DNA of 64,000 bases, from assembly GCF_963422355.1 (NCBI RefSeq), contig NC_085095.1:5372827-5436826 (forward strand). The letters run 5' to 3'. This stretch comes from Corticium candelabrum. Taxonomy: Eukaryota > Porifera > Homoscleromorpha > Homosclerophorida > Plakinidae. Numbering within the stretch: the first letter of the stretch is position 1; each line of letters starts with the position of its first letter. A program made the position numbers and the translations under genes. Below the pieces are notes generated by a model. That model ran no database searches and was not told where the DNA came from. It saw only the letters and a program-made list of their open reading frames with translations. Below, piece by piece: positions 29,431 to 41,900 of the stretch.

Positions 29431-29854
29431 AAGACGAGACTCTGAGCGTCACGGTTTCTCGATTGGCCCTCTAGCTCACCAGATCTTGTACAAAGTATAA
29501 AACTTTATCAAGCGGCGTGTTGAGCTTCATAGGCCTCAAAACGTTCATGAACTGGAAGACGCAATCCAGGCGGATTGGTACTTGCTTACGCCTTGTGATC
29601 TGTGGCCGTTGATCACACGTCTAGCCGAATGCGCCTTTGTCTAGAGCTAGGGTAGAATGCTATCAAAATGGAAGGAGGACACAAGCTACTGATGCGCACT
29701 TTTGAGTTTCCAAAAGTCCAGCAAACCCACGAACATACACAATAGTCCTCTTTTATCTAAAAATGTATGTGACCTGAAAACGGATGCGTTTCTGCTCACA
29801 CTACTCATGGCCACGCCTCCAAGCGTAAATGTGTCAATAGTTTTGACGCGGACT

Positions 29855-29857
29855 GTG

Positions 29858-29946
<89 letters not shown>
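29855..29946. repeat. (TA)n microsatellite
   Basis: About 45 TA units with one TATG interruption; the surrounding YI-repeat frames are artefacts. Confidence 0.95.
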
Positions 29947-29951
<5 letters not shown>

Positions 29952-30099
29952 GCGGAAATTCCATGTCGCGCAAATGAGCTTTGAAAGCATGAACGACTGC
30001 ACTGGCGGATGTTATAGACATCAAATCTATGCATGTATGCACTTCAATGAAGTTTCTAGAGTAGTCTGTTGCATATAACGAGAAAATCCTATAGCTGAA

Positions 30100-32350
30100 A
30101 CAGATTTAGACCAACTCGTTCCCACGGAGAATACGGCAACTTGTGTTGCTACAGTAACTTGTATTGGCTCTTTTGCATGGTTGTGCAGCGTTGAACGCGC
30201 GGCATGTCGCTTTTACGAACGTAATTCCGAATAGTCGCATCCAATCCCACCCAGTACATACATGCATTCGCGGGCACGGCGTGTATATGTATTTCCGCCA
30301 AGATGCGCTGAGTGGACCTTTGTGACCATTTCATGTTGCATACTGTGAGGGACCACAATGCGTTCTTGTCCGAAGAGAAGACCATCGGCATATGCCAGTT
30401 CCTACCTTGATTAAAGAAAGGTATGTTCGAGCGCGCTGAACGGCTTGCTTCTGCTCGGGCCAGTTACAAACTTAACTATGTTCTGTAGTAAATTTATCCT
30501 GGGCGGTACCATCACGAAAACGACTGACTGTTGCCTCACGCAGCTGCAGAGAACTGTTTCAACAAGATCCAATGCAGACATGTACCTCTGCTCGAAACGC
30601 TATACATAGTGTCCGCATCCGAAGATTTCGGAACATGGGCGTAGATAGACACTCAGTCAGAGGGATTTCTAAATAGTAATTATAGTTTATGAGCTCAAAT
30701 AAGCCTCGCAGCATAAATAGGCTCCGCACCCAGCCCCGCATCTGCAACGTCTTGGAAGAAATAAGCCTCACGGCGTAAATAAGCACCGCACCCTTTAGAT
30801 AATTCCCACATCTGGAACTGGCTGAAAAATAAGCCTCGCGGGTTTATACACTGTATTTGAGCTTATACCGTATATACGCTCACAGTGGTCGCACAATTAC
30901 ACAAATAAATATGCATGAGTGCCAATTCACTAAGTCTGTCCTCTCCGATGGTCCATCGACCGCATTACGTTTTGCGTCGACGTAAGGAGATAATGCTTCT
31001 TTCGCACTCACATGTTGTCACATGAAGTGTAGACAGCAGCTGAAGGAAGCAATTAATATTTGAAAACTGGCATTTTCTTGCAAGAAGAAGTGCTGCTTGT
31101 GGAATTTATAGTAGTTTTTCATATGAGAATACCTTCCATTTGCACTCCCAGAGTCTTAATTCTGCGTTTATGTTGCTGTCATTTGGGCAAGATAGGTCAT
31201 CCTTACTAAAATCTACAAGATTATTGGTTAATTGCTTATGCTTAAAGGATCTTTTGCAATTAACTTAGTAGCACAAAATTTATCGGACATGCCTACCTAT
31301 AGTAGCACAAAATTTATCGGACATGCCTATCTATAGTAGCACAAAATTTATCGGACATGCCTACCTATAGGAGGAAGGTTTCCGGGCAACGCGTAAACAT
31401 TCCTATCTTTAAGCCCCTGCGGAAGATATGCCCAGGAGAGACCATCCGCAATGTGTAGTCTGTTCCGGGTTTGTGGTAAATGTGTGTATCAAGATATATT
31501 TAAAGAAGCAGCATTATATTCGCTGTATTCTTGTGAGAGCCAGATGACGCGGCTTCTCTACAATTGCCTGCAAAGGTTTGTGATCCGTCTCTACTCTGAC
31601 GGGGCGGCCGTAGATGTATTGATCAAAATGTTTAATAAGACTAACGATGATTCCGACGAACTCCTTTTCTACTTGCGCGTAGGGCTCTTCCCTAGACTAT
31701 AGACGACAAGGCATGACTGCATAGCGTATGCAATTGGATGATCATCTTTCAGCAAAACAGCACCGAGCACTGACTGCACGTGATTCATCGGTTTGCAATA
31801 CAAGCTCCTTGCATGTATAGTAAAGACAAGGTGCTGTCGTCAGCTAGAGCTGACTTTCAAGCGCAGAATTAAGGCTTGCTCTTCGGCATCTGTTCGACAC
31901 TTTCATGGGTAAGGGTGCGAAGAAGAGCACAAAGTTCTGCTAGACTGGGCACAAATCGTGTCAGATACGTCACAACTCCGAGCCATCGACGAAATTCTTG
32001 GGATATCAATTGGACGCGGCATTCGTATATACAACTGCTTCAATTTCTGCGAACTTGGTTTGAGACCATCTGCTGTGAGTACGTGTCCGACGCACGGCAA
32101 CTGTGAAACGCGAAATTGTAATTATAGTCGGTACTCAGCCGAATGTTGCATGGAATCCGAGCATTCTTTCAGGAAAGCACGCATTCTCGCGTCGTGGGTA
32201 GCTATGGCAGCGGCCTCTGATGACACTTCCTCGACAATGAGAATGTTGTCGACAACAAGGTAGAATCCTTGCATCCCTTCCAACGCTGCCTACAACTTGC
32301 GTTGAAAGATTTCTGGCGCTGGTGCTATGCCAAATGGCTAGGCCCTAGTA
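30100..32350 (-). pseudogene. degraded Gypsy element with hAT piece; duplicated block copy 1
   Basis: Minus-strand Gypsy pieces in order: RT near 32200-32340 (PFGIAPAPEIFQRK, YLVVDNILIV with the second active-site Asp changed to Asn), RT end at 31903-32100 (GHVLTADGLKPSS, MPRPIDIPRIS), RNase H at about 31440-31850 (VETDHKPLQAI, FDQYIYGRPVRV), and the H2C2 region of integrase at 30149-30391 (YWVGLDATIRNYVR). Between RNase H and H2C2 lies a hAT-type fragment (about 31000-31260) and repeat DNA with AATAAGCCTCGC units (30690-30850). All frames are broken. The same set in the same order is found at 60050-62420. Confidence 0.78.
31269..31370 (+). repeat. 34-bp unit, three tandem copies
   Basis: Three units of 34 bp starting TAGCACAAAATTTATCGGAC at 31269, 31303 and 31337, with a single substitution in the middle unit. 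The paralogous block (about 61450-61480) holds one diverged unit only, so the triplication followed the duplication. Confidence 0.95.
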
Positions 32351-32615
32351 ATGCATGCTAAGTTATGTGGTTCTGCAATTTTAGTTATTCTCGTATTTCT
32401 GTAAAGTTGTTTGTTCATGTTTGTTTGTGTGTTCGTAGATGTTCGTGTTCTTTTCACCAGAATACCGCGACCGATGCAAATGTTTATTTTATTTTAGCGT
32501 ATACTATAGTATTCACAAACTTCAAAGACTCGTAGAGAGTCTTTTAGCTCGTAGGATCGATGCACGCGATAACCAGACCTAGCGTTAGAAAAACATGAGT
32601 AAGTTTAAATTACAC

Positions 32616-32621
32616 TTTATT
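32616..32621 (-). promoter_or_regulatory. polyadenylation signal of collagen member B
   Basis: AATAAA on the minus strand 72 nt past the stop codon, inside ATGAATAAAGTG. The same hexamer in the same context follows members C and D. Confidence 0.75.
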
Positions 32622-32692
32622 CATGACTTTTAATCACTCATACAGCGTCAACCGTGTATTGGTCTCCGTAGAAAAGTCACTCGATCGAACAT

Positions 32693-34247
32693 CTATTTTA
32701 GTATCACTCGAAATCTCACTAATGTAAATTTGATATACCCACTGGCTACCGAAGGTGTAGTGTAAGCAGCGAGTTTAAACGAAGTAGCGCTCACTTTCTT
32801 CTCAATTGGATAAGAATGCACTCGACGAAGAGAATAGTAGACGTAATTGTGTGGTTGGTCAATCTGATTTGAATTGAAGTACGTTACTAAAGTTTCAGAA
32901 CTGCTGTTCAGATCTCCAGCAGTTTGGGCATCCACTTGCACTTCATCAAATTCATATTTTGATGGATCGAAACCGTAGTCTGATATACTGAACGTCGTCT
33001 CGACTCGATTGCCACTAGGCAACTGCAGCGTCTTGCTGTCGTTAACAACTTTCCAGCCAACTGTAACCTGCAACTTTACAGACTCCAATGTGTTGTTGAG
33101 ACTAATTACCTAAATAGTCATCATTACAACATATAATGATCACTCATTTACAGAAATCGCTCGTATACTTACAAACCTGTTGCTGTATCGACTACAAAAA
33201 CACACAACACTAAACGTTTAGTTGAAAAATGCTAAAGCCATACAACACTTTGACTCACCAACACGCTCTCGTTCAAGTTGCCGACGAGTTGCTTTAATTC
33301 TTCGATGTCTTTCATAGGAACCAGTCCAGTTAATCCTTGCAGACCGCGATCTCCTTGCTTAAATTTACACAAACAATGAATTAAAACGAAGGGGTCTTTT
33401 ATTGGCATTAATTAAGAAACTGAAACACAACTAGAAAAGTAAAATTTGTTGGTCTCACCACTCCCTTTTCTCCTTTCGGACCTGCTTTGCCGCGTACACC
33501 AGAATTACCCTAAAATATTTTTATCATTATATTTGACTAAAATTCTATTATTAACTTAATTAATATATTGATAAAAACGCCGGTTTCGTACAAACATGCA
33601 CATTCTGTAAAAGAAATGTGTGTGATAATGATTATTATTACTTTTTGTCCTACTCCAGGCATTCCTTTTTCACCTTTCATTCCCCTTTCTCCAGTTAATC
33701 CACTAGGACCAACGGGACCCTATCACACAAAGCATTTATTCATAAGTTGTTCATGCTAAAGATTTAGATGATGTTTAAGTGTACATTTGGTATGTTCTTT
33801 TGCACCGAATCGCTACTAGGTACTGGTAGTGCACGATTATAACATTAGTGATTCTGTGAGGCAGTGATATCATGTTTATACTATTGGTACAGTTAGAAGT
33901 GTTGGACGATAATGATTGCTGTTACCTTTTGTCCTACTCCATGTATTCCTTTTTCACCTTTCATTCCCATTTCTCCCGGTGACCCACGAGGACCAAAAGG
34001 CCCCTGTAGCATACAAAAACCGGTTCATATTCTTATGTTGTCCATGTTGAACCAGTTTACTTACTGGTTCTCCCGCTCTTCCTGGAGGACCAAAAGGACC
34101 AGCAGGGCCAGCAGGGCCAGCAGCTCCAACAGGGCCAGCAGCGCCAGGTACGCCAGGCATCCCAGTCTGACCAATAGGACCAGGAAAACCTCTCGGTCCA
34201 ATTATGTTAGAATTGCATGGTGGATTTGAAGTCTGCAATGATTCAGC
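32693..34247 (-). CDS. secreted collagen-like protein, member B (first exon not found)
   Basis: Seven exons: 34065-34247, 33926-34003, 33642-33719, 33459-33509, 33259-33357, 33177-33191, 32693-33109, all with GT/AG ends and phase 0. Exon 1 shown here carries a short Cys-containing leader ([14 protein letters not shown]) and a Gly-X-Y run; two 78-nt exons and one 51-nt exon continue the triple-helix region ([14 protein letters not shown]). The 99-nt exon ends the collagen with a short coiled-coil candidate ([15 protein letters not shown]). The 15-nt exon encodes SIQQQ. The last exon gives about 138 residues without cysteine ([34 protein letters not shown]). A short extracellular collagen is the likely role; the C-terminal domain is unassigned. 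A signal-peptide exon, as in member C, is missing from view, so the start is unknown. Confidence 0.87.
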
Positions 34248-34312
34248 CTACGCAAATATTCTATTTAATTAATAAAACAACAGCTACAACAATAAATAAG
34301 GTCTAATCGTGT

Positions 34313-34315
34313 GTG

Positions 34316-34357
<42 letters not shown>

Positions 34358-34382
34358 TGTCTGTCTGTCTGTCTGTCTGTCA
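34313..34382. repeat. (GT)n then (TCTG)n microsatellite
   Basis: Located upstream of member B on its own strand sense, matching the position of the GT tract upstream of pseudogene A. Confidence 0.95.
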
Positions 34383-34569
34383 AAAACATCTATTGGTAAA
34401 CATCAACGCTATTACAGTCAACGCTAAATCACTATCTATGAGTCCAAGAAAAATGACCCAAAGGGTCATGAAATGAAAGCTTAACGTACACTCTGGTAAC
34501 TGTAAAAACCAGCTACGGAGTCATTTCTACACACTATTCTGTCAATCTTCTTCGCCAAAACCATACTGT

Positions 34570-34572
34570 TAC

Positions 34573-34614
<42 letters not shown>
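34570..34614. repeat. (TCTG)n microsatellite
   Basis: About 11 TCTG units. The DNA just right of it (GTGAGAAAGTTGCATTTGAG) is homologous to 22757-22780 beside pseudogene A. Confidence 0.95.
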
Positions 34615-34615
<1 letters not shown>

Positions 34616-34759
34616 GCGTGCGCGCAATTCAAGTGTGAGAAAGTTGCATTTGAGAGTGGAAACATTTAATATCGTTCGATAGCAAATTCATACTTGCAAG
34701 TCGCGGTGAGTACAAAAGTAATTCCCTTGGACAAGCAACTCACACACAAGTGCTCCTAT

Positions 34760-35095
34760 TCTGTCAGGAAACTCGAGTTGTATACCTGTTCTTTGACTGA
34801 AACGGCAAAAGCCAAACTGTGACATATGTCATCAACCGCTGGAGTTACAATTGGATGTAGGTGTGAGGGAGCAGCCGTTGTTCTTGTGGGTTGCGCACAA
34901 ACCCCTCTGACCACGGATCTTCAATCGATGATTTTTCCACAAACCGTGTCTATATGTTACAACCTTACCGCTAATTAATTAAGATGGATACACTGATAAA
35001 TACTGCATGATGCTAGATTGTTTCTTGGGAGACCACAATTAGCAACAAGAAATATGTTTAGTAAAACTGTACTTCACGTTCTTCCTTCTTTATAC
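34760..35095. other. no gene seen upstream of collagen member B
   Basis: I searched the minus strand for a signal-peptide exon like that of member C and found none with a matching phase. Confidence 0.4.
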
Positions 35096-35099
35096 GTTA

Positions 35100-35493
35100 T
35101 CGTATTACCTTGCCTAAGGTAGGGGCTCTTATTAGAACATTTGGTATTATGTGCATTTTTGCAGTGTGGTTAGGCAATAGGGTAGAAGCCATGGAATTTT
35201 CTGGAGGATTGCAGACGCAAGAAGACATCACTGATAGCCATATTTCTAATTCTGATTTGGTTACTTCCTCTACAAATGAATTTTTAGTAACAGCTGCTGT
35301 ATGCATCAGTTAGAAATGCTGCAAGCTTTCAAAATTGTAATTATTAGTGATGTTTTCCTTTGTTTATGATCCTTTACAGGCTCCAGGAATTTCCATGGCC
35401 CACTTTCTACCATATTTCCTAACTGTACAAATGCACATAGTACCAAATGTTTTATAAATAAGAGCCCCTGCCCTTGTAGGCGGAGTAATACGG
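35100..35493. mobile_element. foldback MITE with about 95-bp inverted arms
   Basis: Left arm (about 35100-35194) and right arm (about 35397-35493) are inverted matches: CGTATTAC, AGGGGCTCTTATT, ACATTTGGTA, TATGTGCATTT and GGTAGAA occur in both. TA dinucleotides flank the element at 35098-35099 and 35494-35495. The two open frames across the arms are mirror artefacts. Confidence 0.8.
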
Positions 35494-35719
35494 TACTCGA
35501 TCTTTCAAAACTGCGTTTGCTGCAGAAAAAGTTTCTCAGTTCTCGTTTAATTCACAAAAATATTGTCCTTACGAGCACAATTAAACATATTCTCATAACA
35601 GACGCTGACCAGCAACATAAATTTCAAAAACCTGGCCTAATTTTTGATTGCGAAATACTGCAAATGTGCTCTTTTAGGCAGCACATATACTCGTATATAA
35701 ATGTTATACAAATCGCATG

Positions 35720-35932
35720 TTAGTGCCTGACACGTCGGAAAACTCCTCTGAAGCTAAGCACTAAATAGAGGTTGTCTACATCACAGTTGACGTTGCAATT
35801 GGTGCTCCTTTGTGCAGCTTTCTCAGTGCAGTTGTCACGGTCTTTGTCGTATGTAAATGCAATAGATATAATACACAATGCGTGCGTAAGCTTCATGGCG
35901 GTAAGGGAAGGGTTTAGATTTGACTGATCCAA
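35720..35932 (-). CDS. small hypothetical secreted protein or leader exon
   Basis: A 70-codon minus-strand frame; from an internal ATG (about 35896) it reads MKLTHALCIISIAFTYDKDR, then CTEKAAQRSTNCNVNCDVDN, that is, a hydrophobic leader followed by four cysteines. A GT donor after NCD would be in phase 0, so this could be the first exon of a longer gene, conceivably collagen member B 1.6 kb away, but nothing demonstrates a link. No family recognised. Confidence 0.25.
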   Translation of the reverse strand: MDQSNLNPSLTAMKLTHALCIISIAFTYDKDRDNCTEKAAQRSTNCNVNCDVDNLYLVLSFRGVFRRVRH

Positions 35933-35939
35933 TTTGCGT

Positions 35940-36258
35940 TTGACTGAATGCGTAAGAGCGCCGGCTAGAGAAGTGTTGTGTGCACATCAACTTTATTGTC
36001 TAATAAAGGGAGTCGTCTCCGCTAATCTATGTGAGCCCACCGTGTCTCAAGCTAAAGTAGACCCTGCCAGTCAAGTTTGTGACATTCTGGCGGTCTGACC
36101 GGGAGAATTGAGTCAGTGGCTCACTCTTGATGTAGAGCACAGTTTATCGCAGAATGCGTCAAGGTGAGGAAACACGCAGTTTAGAGAAAACTTCTAAGCC
36201 AGCATCAGTACTGTTCACTTGTTGGTATGCTGTAAGGTAACCAGGAGGTGTTTCAACA
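35940..36258 (+). other. possible LTR end and leader of the 36-kb Gypsy remnant
   Basis: A CTTTATTGTCTAATAAAGGG segment followed by a TGGCGGTCTGACCGGGAG stretch has the look of an LTR end and primer-binding site upstream of gag. No matching 3' repeat was found, so this is tentative. Confidence 0.3.
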
Positions 36259-38570
36259 TGGACCATTTAATCGAAGTGAGACGGAACCTAACCTTGGAGT
36301 GCGAGGACCTCACATTTTTCGTAATAGAACAGCAGGGGATCGAGAGGGAAGAGAGGCAACGAGAAATCTCAGCTAGTTATCTTTAACAATTTGAGCGTTT
36401 TGCGAAAAGCAACAACTAGAAGTTTGAGCTGACTGCCGACCGGTGGAGCAAACGTTATAGAGTATTAGATACCTATATACTCAAGACTTTCGAATGTAGC
36501 TGCGCAAGACTCTACCGGCAGCTAAAAGGGGCTCTGTTGAAGAGATATAATCTCAATGAAGAAGGATACCAAAGTAAGTCCTGTAGGGTTAAGCGAGAAC
36601 TAAACGAATCAATACTACAATTTATAGTGCGACGGTAAAACATAAATGGATGACCTTGTCAGGCATCAAAAAATCTTCCAAGAAGCAATAAGTGACATCG
36701 TTGTAAAAGAACACTTTCTTAACTCTTGTCCACGCGACCTATAGCGCGCACCTACCAAAAAAAGAGCCTGATACGCTATGGGCGAAGTAGCAGGAGCAGT
36801 CGAGAAGATTTGACTGCTAGAAATTGACAACTGTATGCGGTGCAATCATCAGCAGTAAATTCTTCCCCGTCAATAGTGATACCAGTTACGACGTCACTAA
36901 ATTAAGAATTAAGATTGAAGGCGGTCAGAAGTGGAGGTTTACAATGCTTCGTTTGCAACAAGTATGGTCACAGAGCCATCAAATGTGAAGAAGTCAGTCA
37001 TGAAGGTAGAGAATGCCGAAGTGTAGCGTAGCCATTGAGTCTGTAATAAAGTCCAATGCCACTTTCTAGACAATGGAAGACCGAGCGGTAACCGACGAGA
37101 AAGACAATTCTGCAAGGAGAGTACATGCAGGAGAGACAACGCCCTTGCAGCCGAATGAGTGTGTGCTAGCGTGCATGGAAAAGCGTCCATCCGTCAGTCG
37201 AGAGTGATCACACATTTCTAGATAGCAACCTGCTGATAGTCCTTTAGGCATACACCCGTAAGAAAAGGCAAGGTTGGTGGCGAGACCGTGAAAGTATTGC
37301 CAGACACTGGTTGTATACCGAGATCATAATTTGTCTAACTGGCTTGCCAGGGTTCACTATTGGATGTTTAGATATTCGATATACTGAAATACCAAATTCC
37401 TGATCTCGTATTTGACTTCCTGCTGCCCTTTGACTCTCACCTCTTCTCGCACACGATTGTATCTTGTCAGGCAATGGTTTTCTTGTTGCGTCCTTACGAT
37501 CTCTCCTTTATTGAGCATAATCCATCTCTTCGCAGCACTTTGTAACAGTGATACCTGCGTACCTCTGCATGTTTTTGCTTTGGTAGCAACTGCATGCACT
37601 TCAATCCATTGGATCTGGATTGTCGACGGACATAGCCCCTGGCACATGTCTAATTATGACATTGTATACGGTATCGAGAAGGCAAAGGGCTTGGACACTT
37701 GCCTCTAAATCCGCGAATCTATCTCAACGTCAGCGATCGGCACTTGCTTTGACTGTCGGCAAACTGCATTGGTCCGTATCTTTCCGTGTATTGTCTATCC
37801 TCCTCGTATCTTTGTTTCACAATGACTCGGCTATACCACTGTGCCTACGCCTCTGCTCGAAAAGTCATATGTCTGGCGCACGACCCATTTATGGCAGGCA
37901 ATTTTGGCACTCGTAAAAGGACAGTCGAAGTGCTCAGTAATTTCTACTGACCAGGCTTACGAAAGGATGTGGTCGGATACTGTAGAAATTGTTATATCTT
38001 TAATTTTAAAATTGTAAAAAGAGGGCAGATATACCAAGAGCTTTTTTATAACAGATGCTGTAATGAGTTCGACGTTTAAGAGAGTTGCTGTTGATTTGGT
38101 TGGTCACCGGGTCTCATAAATTTAGTATAATCTGCCTAGCAACCACGGACACATGCAGATACCTCACATTAGTGTACTCTGCTACACAATACCTCGAAGT
38201 CGTACCCTTAAGAAATATAGCACAGAGTCAGTGGCCAAGGCGCCTGTTGGGATTTACAGTCATCTCTTGGGATCAACAATCGCCTGGGCATTCCCGAGAA
38301 GATTCTTAGCAATATGAGTAACCAATTTCGTGTCAGAATGTATTGACGAGGTTCCTCGATTTCTCGATGTTTGCCAGTTTGCAGATGCTCGGTATACAAC
38401 CCCGTTGCAGCGGACTTGTTGAGAAGTTCAACAACACTTTGAAGGCCATGCTGAAAACAACGTCACAGGTATCTAGAGACATTCTATTATTTGTTTATCA
38501 AGAGGTACCGACTGAGTTTGCGTCATTCAAACTACTATATAGCAGAACGGTGAGGTAACCGATCGCACAA
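36259..38570 (+). pseudogene. degraded Gypsy element with SCAN-like Gag
   Basis: Colinear pieces across frames: Gag from 36259 (LKGALLKRYNLNEEGYQ, ESILQFIVRR, then VVKEHFLNSCPRDL), a clean zinc knuckle CFVCNKYGHRAIKC at about 36940-36981, a protease relic (GETVKVLPDTGC near 37290), the integrase H2C2 region near 37865-37985 (MAGNFGTRKRTVEVL, GLRKDVVGYCRNC), and core relics to 38555 (ESVAKALVGIY, VTNFVSECIDEVPRFL). RT and RNase H are absent: the interval 37320-37640 has an open minus-strand frame of unknown origin instead. The Gag fold type differs from the other Gypsy elements in the window. Confidence 0.75.
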
Positions 38571-38969
38571 ACTGTGGAGTCGGAAATATGCTTCTGTTGA
38601 CTTTTTTGTACTCTGTTCTTTTAATCTGACCCTATGGGTATTGACGACAATATTAGTTTCTGCTGTACAGAGACGTTATGGATTGGTAACTAGTTGTTTG
38701 CAGTACGTTGTGCTAGCACTTCGTTAGCGTAATGCTATTTAGTATGTTTCAATTGCAGGAGCGAAGTGTAGGCTGTGCTATTTGTTTAGTATCCAGTGTT
38801 ATTAGCTGCGCACGTTGCTTTGCACTGGCACTTATTGGCTTAGCTTGGCAGCTGTGCCTGAGGTCATCACCTCGGGGTATTGGCACTGTCGCTTGCGTCG
38901 CCCTTATTGCGTTCTTGCATTGAGTGGTAGCGCGCTGCTGTTCTGGAAAGGCCGCTGGAACGGAGTATT

Positions 38970-41900
38970 ATCAAACTTTATCCGGAATGGCGTGTCGTCG
39001 AAAACGCGCCAAGCGAGGGTCCTCAAGCCGTTCGCCGATGAGCCACCCCAAACCCGTCGATTTCGCAGAAATATCAGAGAAAGCTCTTGATTTGCACTTG
39101 GCGTCAGCTTATGTCGCATTAGATGGTTCTGGCGGACGCAAAATTGCTTGAATGGCGGCGCATTTTACGTCTCTCAGCCGCGGTCAGAATCAGGTCGCTT
39201 CAATACAGGCGTCTCGATAAGCTGCTCATTCTCAGTCGGTGTCTGATGCGCCAGACGACGGCTGCGGTGCATTCACGCCAAAGCAAGCCATCCAACTCAA
39301 ACAGATTATTGCTGAAATGCTGCTAACCGGGATTCACTAGCCAAGCATAACTTCCGCTCCAGCTAGTCATAATCAACAGCCAACACCGGGAACTCGTCAC
39401 GTCGACCAAGTGGCCGGCACCTTGACCGCACCTTCAGCGCCTTTCTCTGTTCCAGATCGATGGGTATCAAAGATTGTAAAGGTGAGTATGTCGATTTTTT
39501 AGTATTCTTGCTCCCCAACTGGCGACCTCTCAGGAGCAGTCGGGTAATTGGCGTGTGCAGTTGGATGACGGGTCCGGTACATTAGCATTGGCCGCGCCCC
39601 GTAAACGCCGGCCAATTTCATCGCTCGCTTCGTGGCTAGAGGCTTGGTCATCGTATTCGTCGACGCTAGTTAAGGCATATCCCGCCAAACCCACAGAGCT
39701 GCTTGAGTAACAACGAACTATCGCACAGACTGCAGGTATATATCAGGCCTCCGCGTGGTTTTTGTACGACCAACGCTTTCGCTCTAATATAGCTTGCGAC
39801 ATATCACTTCGTTGGGATACCGTTGATGCTAACTTGTGGCAGCTATACTTCACTGGTAAGGCTCTTCAGCACTGCTCCGTGTGTCAGTCTACGGGTCACT
39901 CAGCTGTCAATTGCTCACGTAACCGGCCATTTCGCTCTTCCGCCGGCTCCGAGACCAGGCGCGCCAGGGTTGGACCCAAGTAGTCTGAGAAATTTTGCAG
40001 AGACTCTAACAAAAAGAGCTGTAATCGATCCCAGTGCAAGTTTCGTCACGTTTGTAGCAGATGTGGCTGTTCCCACGCCGCCGCCAGCTGTTCCACATCA
40101 CACTAATTTACGCTCATTCCGCCCTATCGCTAAGCACTTCGCTTTAGAACTGTTGGAGCACCCTAATAGACAGTTCGTTTGTTCACTATTGAAGACCTAC
40201 GTTTGGGTGCACGTGTTGGGTTTACAGGCAGTCGCATACTTGTCCGAATCTTAAATCTTCGTTCGAGCACGCAAAAGCAGTCGACAGGCTTTTATTCAAG
40301 GAATGCGAAGCGGAATTTGTCGCCGGTACGTTTTGCCTCCCTCCGCTCAAGAACTTCGTCTGTTCTGGCCTGGGGCGTTGTTCTCAAAAGACAGATGTTG
40401 TTTAAATCATTACTTGTCCGCTCCGTTCGGTCGCAGCGTCAACGATGGAATAGACCAAACGGCTTTCAGTCTTCTCGTATCCATCGTTAGACAATGCAGT
40501 AGCGCTGCTTTTGAAACTACCGGCGGGAGCCTTCATGGTAAAACTTGAGAAGCGCTTTTCGCCAGATTTCTGTGCACTTGGACGATCACCACCTATTGGG
40601 ATGTTGTTGGCGGAGGACGTTCTGTTACCACACGCGTTTGCCATTTGGTTTACGGTCGTCCCCGTTCCTTTTAAATCGCATGGCTGACGCAGTCCAGTAA
40701 ATCATGCGGACAAATTACGACATTCCACGCGCTCCGCATTACTTGGATGCCTACTTCATCGTTGCTCCGTCATGGCGCAAAGCATTGATCGCTCGTGACT
40801 CATTCCCAGCCTTTTGGATTACTTGGGTGTCGTTTGGGCTTTAAACAAGGTCATGGGTCCATGCGCTCGCTTGAACTTCCTCGGTATTTAGCTCGATTTG
40901 GTACCATGCCGCCTAACACTTCCCGTTGACAAGTTTCAAGGTCTTTTGCTGGAGCTAAATTTGTTGCTAGCTCGCAAGTGTTGCACGAAAACGGGAACTT
41001 TTGTCTCTCACCGGGAAACTGTCGCATCCTTGTAAGGTCCTTCCTACAGAGCACATTTTTCTTAGCCGTCTCATTAACATATCTACGACCATCACGAAAC
41101 TTCATAATCACATTTATCTTTCTGCCGACGCTAAGGCTGACGTATGTTGGTGGCAACAGCTGCTTCCTCAGTGAGACGGGTCGTCGTTTATGTTGGATCG
41201 CAGTTGGGTATCGTCTCCGGACTTCCACCTGTATACGGATGCTTCCGAATCGCAGGGTTGCGGGGCTATTTTAAGGCAAATGGTATCTGCATCTATTACG
41301 TGGCAAGAGCTGTTTGCGGTGGTTGCTGCAGCCAAAACATGGGCCAATCGTGGTGCAGGAAACGCATCTTGGTTTACTACGACAATGAAACGATGTCCGA
41401 TATTTGGCTATCTGGTTCGTGCAAATCCCCTCGCACCATGTCGTTAGTCCGCACACTGTATTTCATAAGCTGCTCAGAGTAATTCAACATTAGGATTGTC
41501 CATATACTTGGTGAGTGTAATCAGATCGCTTATGCTCTATCTCGTCGACAGATTTCGCGGTTCCTATCACTGGCACTTGGAGCGGACGAGTTCCCACCAA
41601 TAGTACCGACGGAGCTAAGAGATCTCTCACGTCTCTGCGCTATCGTGCGGCTTGGTTACAGCAGCAAGGCTTGGTTCAGAGAACTCGCAACGCTTACAAC
41701 TTCGTCTTGGCGGCGCTTTACGGTATTTTGTTCGCATCATCATCTGCGATGCTTTCCGGACGAGGAGCAGACAATCATGCTCTGTGTGGCCGCGTGCAGT
41801 CTTCTGGTATCGTTTGCTACAGTGCTCTTAGATTTGGCAGCAGTGCGGCACTTTCACATTACAACAGGTGCGGCTGACCCGTTAGCTGGTCGTCCTCGGT

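Noticed and set aside
29686..30042. 118-codon frame with a long YI repeat
   Set aside because: Product of a (TA)n tract; no conserved sequence on either side in that frame.
31269..31370. Possible CRISPR-like array
   Set aside because: Three direct 34-bp units without spacers in eukaryotic DNA; a plain tandem repeat.
33568..34229. Plus-strand frames rich in Pro, Ser and Arg across 33.6-34.2 kb
   Set aside because: Antisense of the collagen exons of member B.
37357..37647. 96-codon minus-strand frame as a separate gene
   Set aside because: It lies where RT should be in a degraded Gypsy remnant, has no recognisable family and no splice partners; left unassigned.
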